A stretch of 64,000 nt of DNA, from NCBI GenBank assembly GCA_014872805.1, contig WKFN01000011.1, positions 41,219 to 105,218 of the forward strand, given 5' to 3'. Below the pieces are notes generated by a model. The model saw only the letters and a program-made list of their open reading frames with translations, had not been told where the DNA came from and ran no database searches. Below are positions 16,190-24,628 of the stretch, in pieces; position 1 is the first letter of the stretch, and each line of letters opens with the position of its first letter. The position numbers and the translations under genes are program-made. The DNA is from Opacimonas sp014872805. Lineage in GTDB: Bacteria; Pseudomonadota; Gammaproteobacteria; Enterobacterales; Alteromonadaceae.

Positions 16190-18403
16190 CTATTTTAGAT
16201 GCGTATCAAAGTGCTTTGTAATGGTCTTATACATGTGGATCTGTGTATTTTTACCACGTATTCCGTGTTTTTTACCTGGGTAATCCATCACATAGAACAG
16301 CTTGGCATTGTCTTGCAAATGCTTATAAAGCTTCGTTGCATGCGTAAATAACACATTGTCATCCGCCATGCCGTGCATGATCAATAACTCATCCTCGAGC
16401 TGATTTGCATAAGGAAACACTGACGCTGCATCGTATTTTTGTGGCACTTTTCTAGGGTCTCCCATGTAACGCTCTGTGTAATGTGTATCGTATAAACGCC
16501 AATCAGTGACTGGAGCACCTGACACGCCGGCTTTCACTAATCCGGGGTGTTTGAACATGGTCATTAAGGTCATGTAACCACCGTATGAGTGTCCATAAAT
16601 CCCCACACGATTACCATCGACAAAAGGCTGGGCTTTGAGCCACTCGATGCCGCGTTTTTGGTCCACGACTTCAACATCCCCCATGCGCTGATAGATATGG
16701 TCTTCGAAGGCTTTGCCACGATAGTTAGAACCGCGATTATCTATGCTAAAGACGACATACCCTTGTTGTGCCCAATACTGAAACATCAATCCTCTTGTCC
16801 CCCCCCAGCGATTGGTGACGACTTGTGCAATTGGTCCACCATAGTGATAAACGATGGCGGGGGCTTTGCCTTGCACATTGCGCGGTCTGTATAAGCGATA
16901 ATAGAGCTTGGTGCCATCATCTGCCTTTATGGTGCCAAATTCAGGTGCTATCCAATTCTCATAATAATTAGTTAAAGGATGGTTCATGTCCAACGCGTTT
17001 TCATCTAGCCAGGTTATCAGAGAACCGTCGGCGCGATATAGGCCTGTTTGAGGAGGAGTATTGATGGTTGAAAAGCTATTGACGAAAACAGACGCATCAG
17101 AACTGAAATTGACCGAATTGTATTGGCCTTCTGGTGTAATACGAGTATGGTTCTTACCAGCAAAATCGACACTATACAAGTGCGTTTCTAATGGCGTATC
17201 CGCACGACCACTAAAATAAATCAGGCCATCTTTTTCGTTTATTGCATCAATACTAGTGACAACCCAATCCCCTTGTGTGAGTTGTCTGACTAACTCGCCA
17301 TCATTGCGATATAGATAAAGGTGTTTGAAACCATCGCGTTCACTGGCCCAGATAAACTGCTCGGTTTGTTTGAGAAAACGCAAGGACTTATGCAAGTTGA
17401 TCCAGGTAGGACTCGTTTCTGTTAGTAGAATTTCTGTACTTTTCTGTTCTAGGTTAAACGCTCGCAGCTCAAGTGTTTTTTGATCACGTGACTGCCACTG
17501 ATAGGTCAATACTTTGCTATTGGGCATCCAGTTAACACGGGGTAAGTAGAGGTCTTTTTCTACGCCTAGAGGGACTTGGATGCGTTCATTATCAGCCAGT
17601 GTTTGCACGTACAGTTCAATCAGTGCATTGTCAGTGCCAGCAAAGGGATATTTTTGGTCGATCATATCAATGCGATCGGCATAGATCTCAGAGCGAGTGG
17701 CGTCTTTCACGCCATTCTCATCTGTGCGTGTAAAAGCTATGGCACTTTCATCCGGTGCCCACCAATATCCCGTCATACGATACATTTCTTCTTGGGCAAC
17801 AAATTCTGCCATGCCAAACTTGATGTCTCCACCACCTTGTGTGGTGATGGCTGTTTCTTTCCCTGTTGCAATGTCGAGCACAAAAACATTTTGTTCACGA
17901 ATAAAAGAAACGTAATTTCCTTTTGGGGAGAGTTTGACATCGGTTTCAAATTCTGGAGTTTCGACCAAACGAGTCGCCTTTTTATCTCCCAACTTGTAAT
18001 AAAAGACATCGCCAGCAAGCGGGAAGAGCAGTGCTTTGCCATCGTTTGACCATTGATAAGATACGATGCCTGAACCGGATAAGCGCAAGCGCTCACGTCG
18101 CGCTTTTTCCTCATCTGACAGGGTCTCAGGGCCAGAATGTAAATCATCGGCATCAAACAAAATGCGCTCTTGGCCACTTGGAATATGATACTCCCACAAA
18201 TCGTAGCGAGTATTATCAGTCGCTTTAGCACGAATAAAGGTAACCCGTTCACCGTTTGGCGATAATTGTACTTGTGACGGGGCAGTACCGGTTAAAGATG
18301 GGGCAGACATGATGCGCTCAATGCTCAGTTCTTGTGCGGTGGCTACAGTGACAATAGAGGCGCAGAAAAGCAAGCTAGTTGTTAAAACGTGTTTTATTTT
18401 CAT
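16190..18403 (-). CDS. Dipeptidyl peptidase IV family serine peptidase (S9)
   Basis: Exported prolyl-type dipeptidyl peptidase, 737 aa. Signal peptide about 1-23 (ATAQ). Beta-propeller domain about 35-480, then an alpha/beta-hydrolase domain with nucleophile Ser606 in GIYGHSYGGYM, acidic residues Asp681/Asp682 in GMADDNV and His713 in GKKHGI. The REQ-NVFVLD and EEMYRMTGYWW segments are typical of DPP IV, where Glu residues bind the substrate N-terminus. Probably periplasmic, in peptide use, with the downstream amino acid dehydratase forming a small catabolic operon (inference). Confidence 0.93.
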   Translation of the reverse strand: MKIKHVLTTSLLFCASIVTVATAQELSIERIMSAPSLTGTAPSQVQLSPNGERVTFIRAKATDNTRYDLWEYHIPSGQERILFDADDLHSGPETLSDEEKARRERLRLSGSGIVSYQWSNDGKALLFPLAGDVFYYKLGDKKATRLVETPEFETDVKLSPKGNYVSFIREQNVFVLDIATGKETAITTQGGGDIKFGMAEFVAQEEMYRMTGYWWAPDESAIAFTRTDENGVKDATRSEIYADRIDMIDQKYPFAGTDNALIELYVQTLADNERIQVPLGVEKDLYLPRVNWMPNSKVLTYQWQSRDQKTLELRAFNLEQKSTEILLTETSPTWINLHKSLRFLKQTEQFIWASERDGFKHLYLYRNDGELVRQLTQGDWVVTSIDAINEKDGLIYFSGRADTPLETHLYSVDFAGKNHTRITPEGQYNSVNFSSDASVFVNSFSTINTPPQTGLYRADGSLITWLDENALDMNHPLTNYYENWIAPEFGTIKADDGTKLYYRLYRPRNVQGKAPAIVYHYGGPIAQVVTNRWGGTRGLMFQYWAQQGYVVFSIDNRGSNYRGKAFEDHIYQRMGDVEVVDQKRGIEWLKAQPFVDGNRVGIYGHSYGGYMTLMTMFKHPGLVKAGVSGAPVTDWRLYDTHYTERYMGDPRKVPQKYDAASVFPYANQLEDELLIMHGMADDNVLFTHATKLYKHLQDNAKLFYVMDYPGKKHGIRGKNTQIHMYKTITKHFDTHLK

Positions 18404-18474
18404 TGGTTTTGTGTCGTTTAGGTGATTTATTCGTATAATACCTTATCTTTTTATATACCTGTTAATGATGTTCT

Positions 18475-19161
18475 ATGCAAAGTTCAGGGCAAACAGCAAT
18501 AAAATCAGGATTGACTGCCACGGTTGTGGGGGCGACTGGACTTGTCGGCAAAGCACTGACTCAGCAATTGCTCGCGCATCCAGACTATTCTGAAGTAACG
18601 ATAATCGTTCGCAGGGAATTAGTGCGTGGCGAGTTTGTCGATCCCTTATTCAAACTGCGAGTGCTTGTTATCAACTTTGATGATTTTCAGGACTATCAGG
18701 GATATTTTAGTGTCGATCATGTGTATTGTTGCCTTGGCACCACGATCAAAAAAGCCGGTTCTCGCAAAGCGTTTCGTTATGTCGATTTTCAATTAGTTCA
18801 CGTGGCCGCTCAGCTTGCTCGAGCACAACGTGCAAAAGGCTTTGTGTGGGTATCGAGTGTTGGTGCGGACGCCAAATCTAAGAATTTCTACCTCAAAGTA
18901 AAAGGTGAGCTAGAAAATGCAATATTAACCATGCCACAGCTAGAACATGCGGCAGCTGTTAGACCGTCCTTATTGTTGGGGGACCGAGCTGAACTTAGAC
19001 GTAATGAGCAGTTTGGAATTTGGTTAAGTCGCTGGTTATCATGGTGCTTTGTTGGCAAATTTGCTAAATATAAGCCAATTCATGCTAACCAAGTTGCCAG
19101 ACAAATGATAGACTTGCAACCCAAATTAGAGATATCGACTGAGGCAATTCAAGTTGGCTAA
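18475..19161 (+). CDS. NAD(P)H-binding oxidoreductase (atypical SDR, HTATIP2-like)
   Basis: Rossmann-fold protein of 228 aa with the nucleotide motif VVGATGLVGKAL near the N-terminus (residues about 16-27), CCLGTT and the strand WVSSVGA. It resembles atypical short-chain dehydrogenases of the NAD(P)-binding/HTATIP2 type; no substrate can be assigned. Starts 71 bases from the divergent peptidase gene; TATAAT at 18434-18439 could serve it. It overlaps trmN6 by 8 bp and heads a four-gene unit. Confidence 0.78.
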   Translation: MQSSGQTAIKSGLTATVVGATGLVGKALTQQLLAHPDYSEVTIIVRRELVRGEFVDPLFKLRVLVINFDDFQDYQGYFSVDHVYCCLGTTIKKAGSRKAFRYVDFQLVHVAAQLARAQRAKGFVWVSSVGADAKSKNFYLKVKGELENAILTMPQLEHAAAVRPSLLLGDRAELRRNEQFGIWLSRWLSWCFVGKFAKYKPIHANQVARQMIDLQPKLEISTEAIQVG

Positions 19162-19891
19162 CTCAGCAAATAGCGGGTTTCGTTTTAAGCAGTTTGCAAT
19201 CGAACATGATGAATGCGGCATGAAAGTTGGCACAGATAGTATTGTGTTGGGTTCTTGGGCACATACCAAAAACGCTCGTTACATATTGGATATTGGTACC
19301 GGTTCGGGTTTACTTGCTTTGATGTTGGCACAAAAAACGTTTGCTACAAGTCTGATATCTGCTGTTGAGATTGAGCCAGCGGCGGTTCGTCAAGCGCGTA
19401 ATAATATTCAAAAATCCAAATTTGCCAATCAAATTCGTGTGATTGAATGCGATATCAAGACATTTCATGCCTCGAATCCATATGATTTGATTATCTCAAA
19501 TCCGCCTTATTACAAAGGCATGCATAAACAGCATCACAACTTGATCGATCCGAATCAGGCAAGAGTGTATGCCCGTTCGCAACAGCATTTGTCACATAAA
19601 CAATTAGTGGAACAAGTGGCTAGGTTATTGAGTTCCGATGGGTATTTTTATTGTGTGATCCCGACGGGGGACATCTCGAGTTTATTGGAATACGCATTGA
19701 ATGAAGGCCTTCATCTAAATAAACGCTTAGACATACGCAGCAATTATCAAAATGACAAAATTCGAGCGTGTTTGTGCTTTTCTCGGAACAAAAGCATTGT
19801 TGAACATGACGAGCTAGTCATCCATGCTAATGCTCGGGAGTACACTGAAGAATATCGTACTATGTGCCGGGATTATTATTTGAATTTTTAA
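19154..19891 (+). CDS. trmN6: tRNA1(Val) (adenine(37)-N6)-methyltransferase
   Basis: SAM-dependent methyltransferase placing m6A at position 37 of tRNA-Val (YfiC family), 245 aa. The N-terminus FRFKQFAIEHDECGMKVGTD is family-diagnostic, followed by SAM motif I ILDIGTGSGLLALML and the N6-adenine catalytic motif NPPYY (residues about 116-120). Start is a TTG at 19154, eight bases inside the preceding gene; no other start gives the conserved N-terminus. Confidence 0.92.
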   Translation: MANSANSGFRFKQFAIEHDECGMKVGTDSIVLGSWAHTKNARYILDIGTGSGLLALMLAQKTFATSLISAVEIEPAAVRQARNNIQKSKFANQIRVIECDIKTFHASNPYDLIISNPPYYKGMHKQHHNLIDPNQARVYARSQQHLSHKQLVEQVARLLSSDGYFYCVIPTGDISSLLEYALNEGLHLNKRLDIRSNYQNDKIRACLCFSRNKSIVEHDELVIHANAREYTEEYRTMCRDYYLNF

Positions 19892-19914
19892 ATTTGATGG
19901 TGGTTAGCAACACG

Positions 19915-20265
19915 ATGGCAATCTCTTTGAACAATATGGGGCAGGTTATCGAGATAACACCTATCAGTTGGGATGGGGTACCATTGCACATTCCTAAGTT
20001 TCAAATTTACGCTATTATTCCAAATCCTCTTTTCACTAGTTTTCACAGTAAAGACGGTAAGCGCATCCCATTGATTGACGTTGACCAATATCAAATTCCG
20101 GTTCTTGAGCCTTATGGTGGTTTGCTAGACACACCGCCTAATTTTGCCGTAGTGATGAGCCATCACATCCAAAACGAGTTTAGTTTGTACGCTTACCCTG
20201 CAGACACTATTGAAGACACTTATAGCATTAGTTACGCAGAGTGGCTTTCGGAACAGAGCAACTAA
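19915..20265 (+). CDS. Hypothetical protein, faint CheW-like resemblance
   Basis: 116 aa if ATG 19915 is used; ATG 19897 or GTG 19864 are in-frame alternatives and none has a good SD. No signal peptide or membrane helix. The pattern GKRIPLIDVDQY followed by a strand FAVVMSHHI and EFSLYAYPADTIEDTYSI faintly resembles the core of CheW-like domains, but that is a weak impression and no function is claimed. Its stop overlaps the ygjV start (TAATG), so the two are translationally coupled. Confidence 0.6.
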   Translation: MAISLNNMGQVIEITPISWDGVPLHIPKFQIYAIIPNPLFTSFHSKDGKRIPLIDVDQYQIPVLEPYGGLLDTPPNFAVVMSHHIQNEFSLYAYPADTIEDTYSISYAEWLSEQSN

Positions 20266-20765
20266 TGTTTACCGAACCCAATATTACAGCTGAACTGATC
20301 GGCGCCTGCGCACTTGGGTTTAATATTGTGGCGTACCGGCAAAATGAAATGGCACGTTATCTTATTTTTTCAGGCTTTTCGATGGCGTGCTTAAGTTTGC
20401 ATTTTTATTTGTTGGAAGCATTTGCTGCAGCGATTGGCTGCGGGCTGGCCGCTTTACGCAATGCGGTGGCACTCAAATCTCGGGCCTCTTGGGTGGTAGT
20501 GGTATTTGTGACTTTGAATATTTCGGCCATGCTCATTGAATATTTTGTATTGAAACATGGGGCATTGTTGTTTCTCGCATATTGCTCAGGCTTTATCTTT
20601 ACCGTGGGCTCAATCGTCATTACGCAAGTAGAAGTTATGCGGCGTTGGTTCTTAGTTGCTGAAGCACTTGGATGTTTGTATGCTGTGATTGTTGGCAGTG
20701 TATTTGGTACGATTTTTAATGTAGTCAACATGACCAACATCGCTATCAAGATGCGTAAACACTAG
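20265..20765 (+). CDS. ygjV: YgjV family inner membrane protein
   Basis: Integral membrane protein of 166 aa with about five to six hydrophobic helices and almost no soluble domain. The pattern (ALGFNIVAYRQN, ALRNAVALK, AEALGCLYAVIVGSVFG, ending in NMTNIAI) fits the YgjV family of unknown function. The start ATG 20265 overlaps the preceding stop by one base (TAATG). Ends the four-gene unit, facing a bidirectional terminator. Confidence 0.8.
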   Translation: MFTEPNITAELIGACALGFNIVAYRQNEMARYLIFSGFSMACLSLHFYLLEAFAAAIGCGLAALRNAVALKSRASWVVVVFVTLNISAMLIEYFVLKHGALLFLAYCSGFIFTVGSIVITQVEVMRRWFLVAEALGCLYAVIVGSVFGTIFNVVNMTNIAIKMRKH

Positions 20766-20783
20766 CCATGCACAAGACAAAAA

Positions 20784-20815
20784 AAACCGTCTAACTCATA
20801 GGAGATAGACGGTTT
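20784..20815. terminator. Bidirectional terminator between ygjV and exbD
   Basis: A 10-bp perfect stem AAACCGTCTA (20784-20793)/TAGACGGTTT (20806-20815) with a 12-nt loop. On the minus strand it is followed by a long U run, making it a strong terminator for exbD. On the plus strand the tail is weaker. Confidence 0.88.
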
Positions 20816-20831
20816 ATGTAAAATAGTTTGG

Positions 20832-21236
20832 TTAGTCTTCTTTAACTAATACAGAGACTCGGTTGATACCAGCAATCTTGGCTTGGTTCATTACCTCTAC
20901 GACGATACCATGTTCAGCATCTTCGTGAGCCTGAATAGCAGCAACATCAGTATTGTTCTCAGCAAGGAAGGTTTGAATATTCGCTACAACTCGACGAATA
21001 TCAACTTCACGACCGTTCATTTTGATCACACCTGCATCATCAATCTGAATCGATAAGGCCTTACTAGGCTGTTTTGATTCGTTGTTGTCCTTAGGGCGAT
21101 TTACATCAAGGCCTTTCTCCTTGGCAAACGAGGTCGTCACGATGAAGAAAATCAACATGATGAATACGATGTCAAGCATCGGTGTCATATCGATTTGTGC
21201 TTCGTCGTCACTGGAGGTATGTTTTTTCTTTTTCAT
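20832..21236 (-). CDS. exbD: Biopolymer transporter ExbD (solitary)
   Basis: ExbD/TolR family, 134 aa: a short cytoplasmic Lys-rich start, one membrane helix (about 20-40) with the essential Asp in MTPMLDIVFIMLIFF, then a periplasmic domain. Such proteins use the proton motive force together with ExbB to energise TonB. Start taken at ATG 21236 (MKKKKHTSS), the family N-terminus; an upstream 19-residue extension has no family support. No exbB or tonB gene is adjacent, so its partners must be elsewhere. The strong bidirectional hairpin follows. Confidence 0.9.
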   Translation of the reverse strand: MKKKKHTSSDDEAQIDMTPMLDIVFIMLIFFIVTTSFAKEKGLDVNRPKDNNESKQPSKALSIQIDDAGVIKMNGREVDIRRVVANIQTFLAENNTDVAAIQAHEDAEHGIVVEVMNQAKIAGINRVSVLVKED

Positions 21237-21338
21237 ACTACTATTGATCTTATTTATAATGAAGTTGGTATTATTATAATGAAAATTGAGCAAAAAAAAC
21301 AGCGAAAATGTAAACAGAATGTAGGTTTTTTTGCTTGA

Positions 21339-22142
21339 TTATGAGAGTCTATCCTGCTTGTATGCTATGGCCTGACCGAGCTGAGCAAAATAGGTTAAGA
21401 ATAACTGATTTATGGCCAAACGCTGATTTCCCATCGGATATAAACCTTTTTTAGCCCATTGCGACTGCTTGGTGCCTGAAACTAAAAAATGGTTCTTTAT
21501 TGGTTGGTCTTGAACCATGGCTTCAAATGCCCTAGCGCAGACTTCTTGGGGGAGTGCAAAGTAGATGCTTTTACAGGCTTTGTCGCAGACAACAGAACGA
21601 GCCATCAATGGATTTAACTCTCCCTCAATAGGGCTAAGTAAGATAGTGTGAAGGATATCTAAGAGGCGTTGATTGAGTGGATGTTGCTGGAGTTTATTTG
21701 CAGTTAGACTTAATGCTGAAGCAAATTTACCAGCTTGGTCGACAACAAACATCTTGGGGGCGATATAATGGTCAAAAGCATGAAACCATTCATGAGCAAG
21801 TGACCCAGCACCGGCATTTTTGGCCAATGCGAGTTCGCGTTTGGCTGGCGTGTAATGTGCGCTGACACCTTTGCGTCCACCACTGCCAAAAGCCAGCGCA
21901 AGGCTTTGGTTAAGGCCAAGAGTGATATAGGGGACATGTAACATGTCAGCCAAATCACATAACGCATCAAAGAACAGATTCGCAGCGAGTTTTTGCTCCT
22001 CTACGGTGACCCATTTGCCAATCGTAATACCCCGAAACCCAAAGAATTTATGAATATCCGCAAAACTCACATCCGCTCCATCACGATGCGAAGGACCATC
22101 GCGATAAAACCCCCGTTGCAAACGATTCAGAGGCTTATCCAC
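21339..22142 (-). CDS. CLCA_X family protein with HExxH motif (LPD1-like)
   Basis: 267 aa, no signal peptide. Resembles proteins annotated CLCA_X in Alteromonadales. Residues about 80-126 (AFGSGGRKGVSAHY, then GAGSLAHEWFHAFDHY) look like the LPD1 domain of large polyvalent phage/ICE proteins and hold H117-E118-W-F-H121, a putative zinc-peptidase motif. No function is known. GTG start at 22142 overlaps the flavodoxin stop by one base (TAGTG), so the two are translated in a coupled way. Confidence 0.7.
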   Translation of the reverse strand: MDKPLNRLQRGFYRDGPSHRDGADVSFADIHKFFGFRGITIGKWVTVEEQKLAANLFFDALCDLADMLHVPYITLGLNQSLALAFGSGGRKGVSAHYTPAKRELALAKNAGAGSLAHEWFHAFDHYIAPKMFVVDQAGKFASALSLTANKLQQHPLNQRLLDILHTILLSPIEGELNPLMARSVVCDKACKSIYFALPQEVCARAFEAMVQDQPIKNHFLVSGTKQSQWAKKGLYPMGNQRLAINQLFLTYFAQLGQAIAYKQDRLS

Positions 22143-22675
22143 TAATCGGCTAACTCAGCTAATACGCCTTCTACCCACGTGGCGATTCTGGCATCGGTTT
22201 GCTCAAATTGATTTTCATCGTCCAGGGCTAAGCCAACAAAAAACTCTCCATCCTCAGTCAAAGCTTTAGATTGAGTAAATTCGTAATCAGGCGTGTTCGG
22301 CCAATATCCGCATATTTGAGCACCTGCAGCAACAACCACATCATGCAACATCCCCAGAGCATCTTGAAACCAGTCGGAGTAGCCATACATATCACCTAAA
22401 CCATATAGGGCAACCGTTTTACCTGACCAATTAATGTCAGCTGCTTCATCCCAATGACTTTCCCAGTCTTCTTGCAGTTCACCAAAATCCCAAGTAGATA
22501 TGCCTAAGATTACGTTGTCATATTGCTCAACATCCGCAAGCGCAATCTCTTTGATGTTATGCATATCGACATTAAAATCACCAGCAGCTTCGATGACCGC
22601 TTTGATTTTTTCGCCAGCCATTTCGGTATAACAAGTGGTCGACCCATAAAATAAACCGATTCGTTGCAAAAGCAT
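22142..22675 (-). CDS. fldB: Flavodoxin, long-chain (FldB-like)
   Basis: FMN-binding electron carrier, 177 aa. N-terminal strand and phosphate loop IGLFYGSTTCYTEMAGEKI, then ILGISTWDFGELQEDW and LYGLGDMYGY around the isoalloxazine, typical of FldB-type long-chain flavodoxins. An AAGG stands two bases before ATG 22675 but eight before the in-frame TTG at 22669, which may be the true start. Translationally coupled to the CLCA_X gene. Confidence 0.88.
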   Translation of the reverse strand: MLLQRIGLFYGSTTCYTEMAGEKIKAVIEAAGDFNVDMHNIKEIALADVEQYDNVILGISTWDFGELQEDWESHWDEAADINWSGKTVALYGLGDMYGYSDWFQDALGMLHDVVVAAGAQICGYWPNTPDYEFTQSKALTEDGEFFVGLALDDENQFEQTDARIATWVEGVLAELAD

Positions 22676-22721
22676 TACCTTGATACATTAATTAGTTAAG
22701 TGGCGCGTAGAATACCAAAAA

Positions 22722-24563
22722 TCACTCATCCTCAAAAGGTATCTTCTGCTTATCGGCACTGAGTAATGTACATTTTACCTCACTCAAATCAAAGTTTGGG
22801 GTGTCGGGGAGTTGTAGGACTCCCATGGCACAAGGATTTATATGTTCTGCACCAGCATATCCTAAAGGCTTGCGTTCGGTGATTTTCATAAAGCGGCGTT
22901 TAGTCAAAAAGTTCAATGGCGAGCGTGATGAATAAAATACTCTGTTGAGTCGATCAAAAACACTTAATAACCGGTCTGGAAATTGATTTTTGATCCCACT
23001 GCACGTGAACTGTAGCACTTGAGGCGAATTGCGGCGGAAACGCATTTTTACATCATACACAAAAGAATAATGCACATCACCGCTTAGGATCATAAAACGT
23101 GGTGGGGTTTTGACATGGCGAAAAATATTGAGCATCACATTGGCCGTCCCTTTATGGGCCATCCAGTTCTCGGCATCTACCGTTAGCGCTTGTCCAAACC
23201 ATGTGAACACACGTTGGATCATCTCAATAAATTTCATACCATAAATAGGTGCAGCGGATACCACAATCACATTATCTTGCCCAACCATGGATTGTTGAAA
23301 ATCAACCAATGCTTCCCAATCCATCAGTCCCGACGGTTTTTGGGGATTTGACTCTGAACGCCAGCGCCTTGTACGTGTGTCTAAGACTCTAACGGGAGGC
23401 TCAGTATTTAGTGAGTAATGCCATTTTTCCCACTCAAATATGCCTTCTATTAGCTCATCATGGGCTTTAATTTTGGTTTTAAGAAGGTGTTTTTTGAGTA
23501 ATTGGCGCAGTGGTTTTAAGCGTTCAGGTTGATTGCCAATGCCTTGGAACAAAGCGTAACCTAACAAAGCATTACCAATGATGCGCTTTGAAAAAGCGTG
23601 TCCGTATACAGCCTCTTCCCATGCTCGGTTGAGATTCCAATCGTCCGTGACGTCATGATCATCAAAAATCATATAAGTTGGAATCGAAGCCAATACGGTT
23701 TGCACCTGGTCTAGTCCTTCAACAAAGGCTGCAACGATACGTTGTTCGTTGCGGTATTTGTCACGAAATTCCTCCGGCACTACCTGTTCGTCGAATTCTA
23801 TAAACGCCCACAATACCGGTGAAAAACTCAACAAATAGAGGGCGCATATTTCAGCAAAGCTCATCAAGTGATTCTCCGCATTCACAGAGGTAAAGAGTGG
23901 CTTGCGTTTGGCACCAAAAAACACCTTATTAAGCGCTTCATTCGCTTGAGTATTAGGCAGCAATGACTCGCGCAGATAATAGCCGTAGGTGTGCTCAGCG
24001 AGATCATTTGAACATTGTATTACCCCTTCGGTGAACGTTTCTTGGTGAAGTTCAAGTAGGGAAATAACTTGATTAATAGCATGTAAAGTCGGGCCAGCAA
24101 CATCATCTACATATACTTGATCGCCCGTTAAGAACAGTATGTCGGGTCGCTCATTACCCTCCAATAAATCAGCAACAGCGGGCAATGCATCACTGCCTTC
24201 ACTGTGAATTTTGCGACAAGAACCGTGCATAACTTTTGTCAATTGAGAGGGAACGTAACACTGTGGATGGTTAGACTGAGTAAATAGGCTTTCATCGTTT
24301 ACTTTGATGTCATAAGTAAATGCAGCATCTGGTGAAAACAAGTTTGGTTTTTGTACATGCAAAATATGTAAAAAAGCTTTTTTACCCATTGGCAAACAGT
24401 CTCGTTGAACCTGTTTAGAGGTGAAGGTAGTTTTACGACCGTTTTGCACGAGTATAATTTCTGGCTCACAAAAAGAACTTGTCACAAGCGTGACACAAAC
24501 TTCATCTAGGCTTGTGTGCCTTAGAAACGGGCCAGCAATCAGTAAAGGGATCTTGTTTGCCAT
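22722..24563 (-). CDS. PhoD-like metallophosphatase, no signal peptide
   Basis: 613 aa. Calcineurin-like/PhoD metal-binding motifs in order: GSCRKIHSEG, ILFLTGDQVYVDD, MIFDDHDVTDDWN and MILSGDVHYSF. These match the PhoD-like phosphatase fold (phosphodi/monoesterase with Fe/Ca or similar metals). Unlike secreted PhoD it starts MANKIPLLIAGPFLRH with no Tat or Sec signal, so it is probably cytosolic. An N-terminal beta-domain (about 1-105) precedes the catalytic part. No Pho box seen in the 65 bases upstream. Divergent from the lipoprotein gene at 24629. Confidence 0.82.
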   Translation of the reverse strand: MANKIPLLIAGPFLRHTSLDEVCVTLVTSSFCEPEIILVQNGRKTTFTSKQVQRDCLPMGKKAFLHILHVQKPNLFSPDAAFTYDIKVNDESLFTQSNHPQCYVPSQLTKVMHGSCRKIHSEGSDALPAVADLLEGNERPDILFLTGDQVYVDDVAGPTLHAINQVISLLELHQETFTEGVIQCSNDLAEHTYGYYLRESLLPNTQANEALNKVFFGAKRKPLFTSVNAENHLMSFAEICALYLLSFSPVLWAFIEFDEQVVPEEFRDKYRNEQRIVAAFVEGLDQVQTVLASIPTYMIFDDHDVTDDWNLNRAWEEAVYGHAFSKRIIGNALLGYALFQGIGNQPERLKPLRQLLKKHLLKTKIKAHDELIEGIFEWEKWHYSLNTEPPVRVLDTRTRRWRSESNPQKPSGLMDWEALVDFQQSMVGQDNVIVVSAAPIYGMKFIEMIQRVFTWFGQALTVDAENWMAHKGTANVMLNIFRHVKTPPRFMILSGDVHYSFVYDVKMRFRRNSPQVLQFTCSGIKNQFPDRLLSVFDRLNRVFYSSRSPLNFLTKRRFMKITERKPLGYAGAEHINPCAMGVLQLPDTPNFDLSEVKCTLLSADKQKIPFEDE

Positions 24564-24628
24564 GTTTTGAGTAATAAAGTTACAATAAAAAACAACATGT
24601 TAAGACTAACAAAAATAAGTAGATAAAT

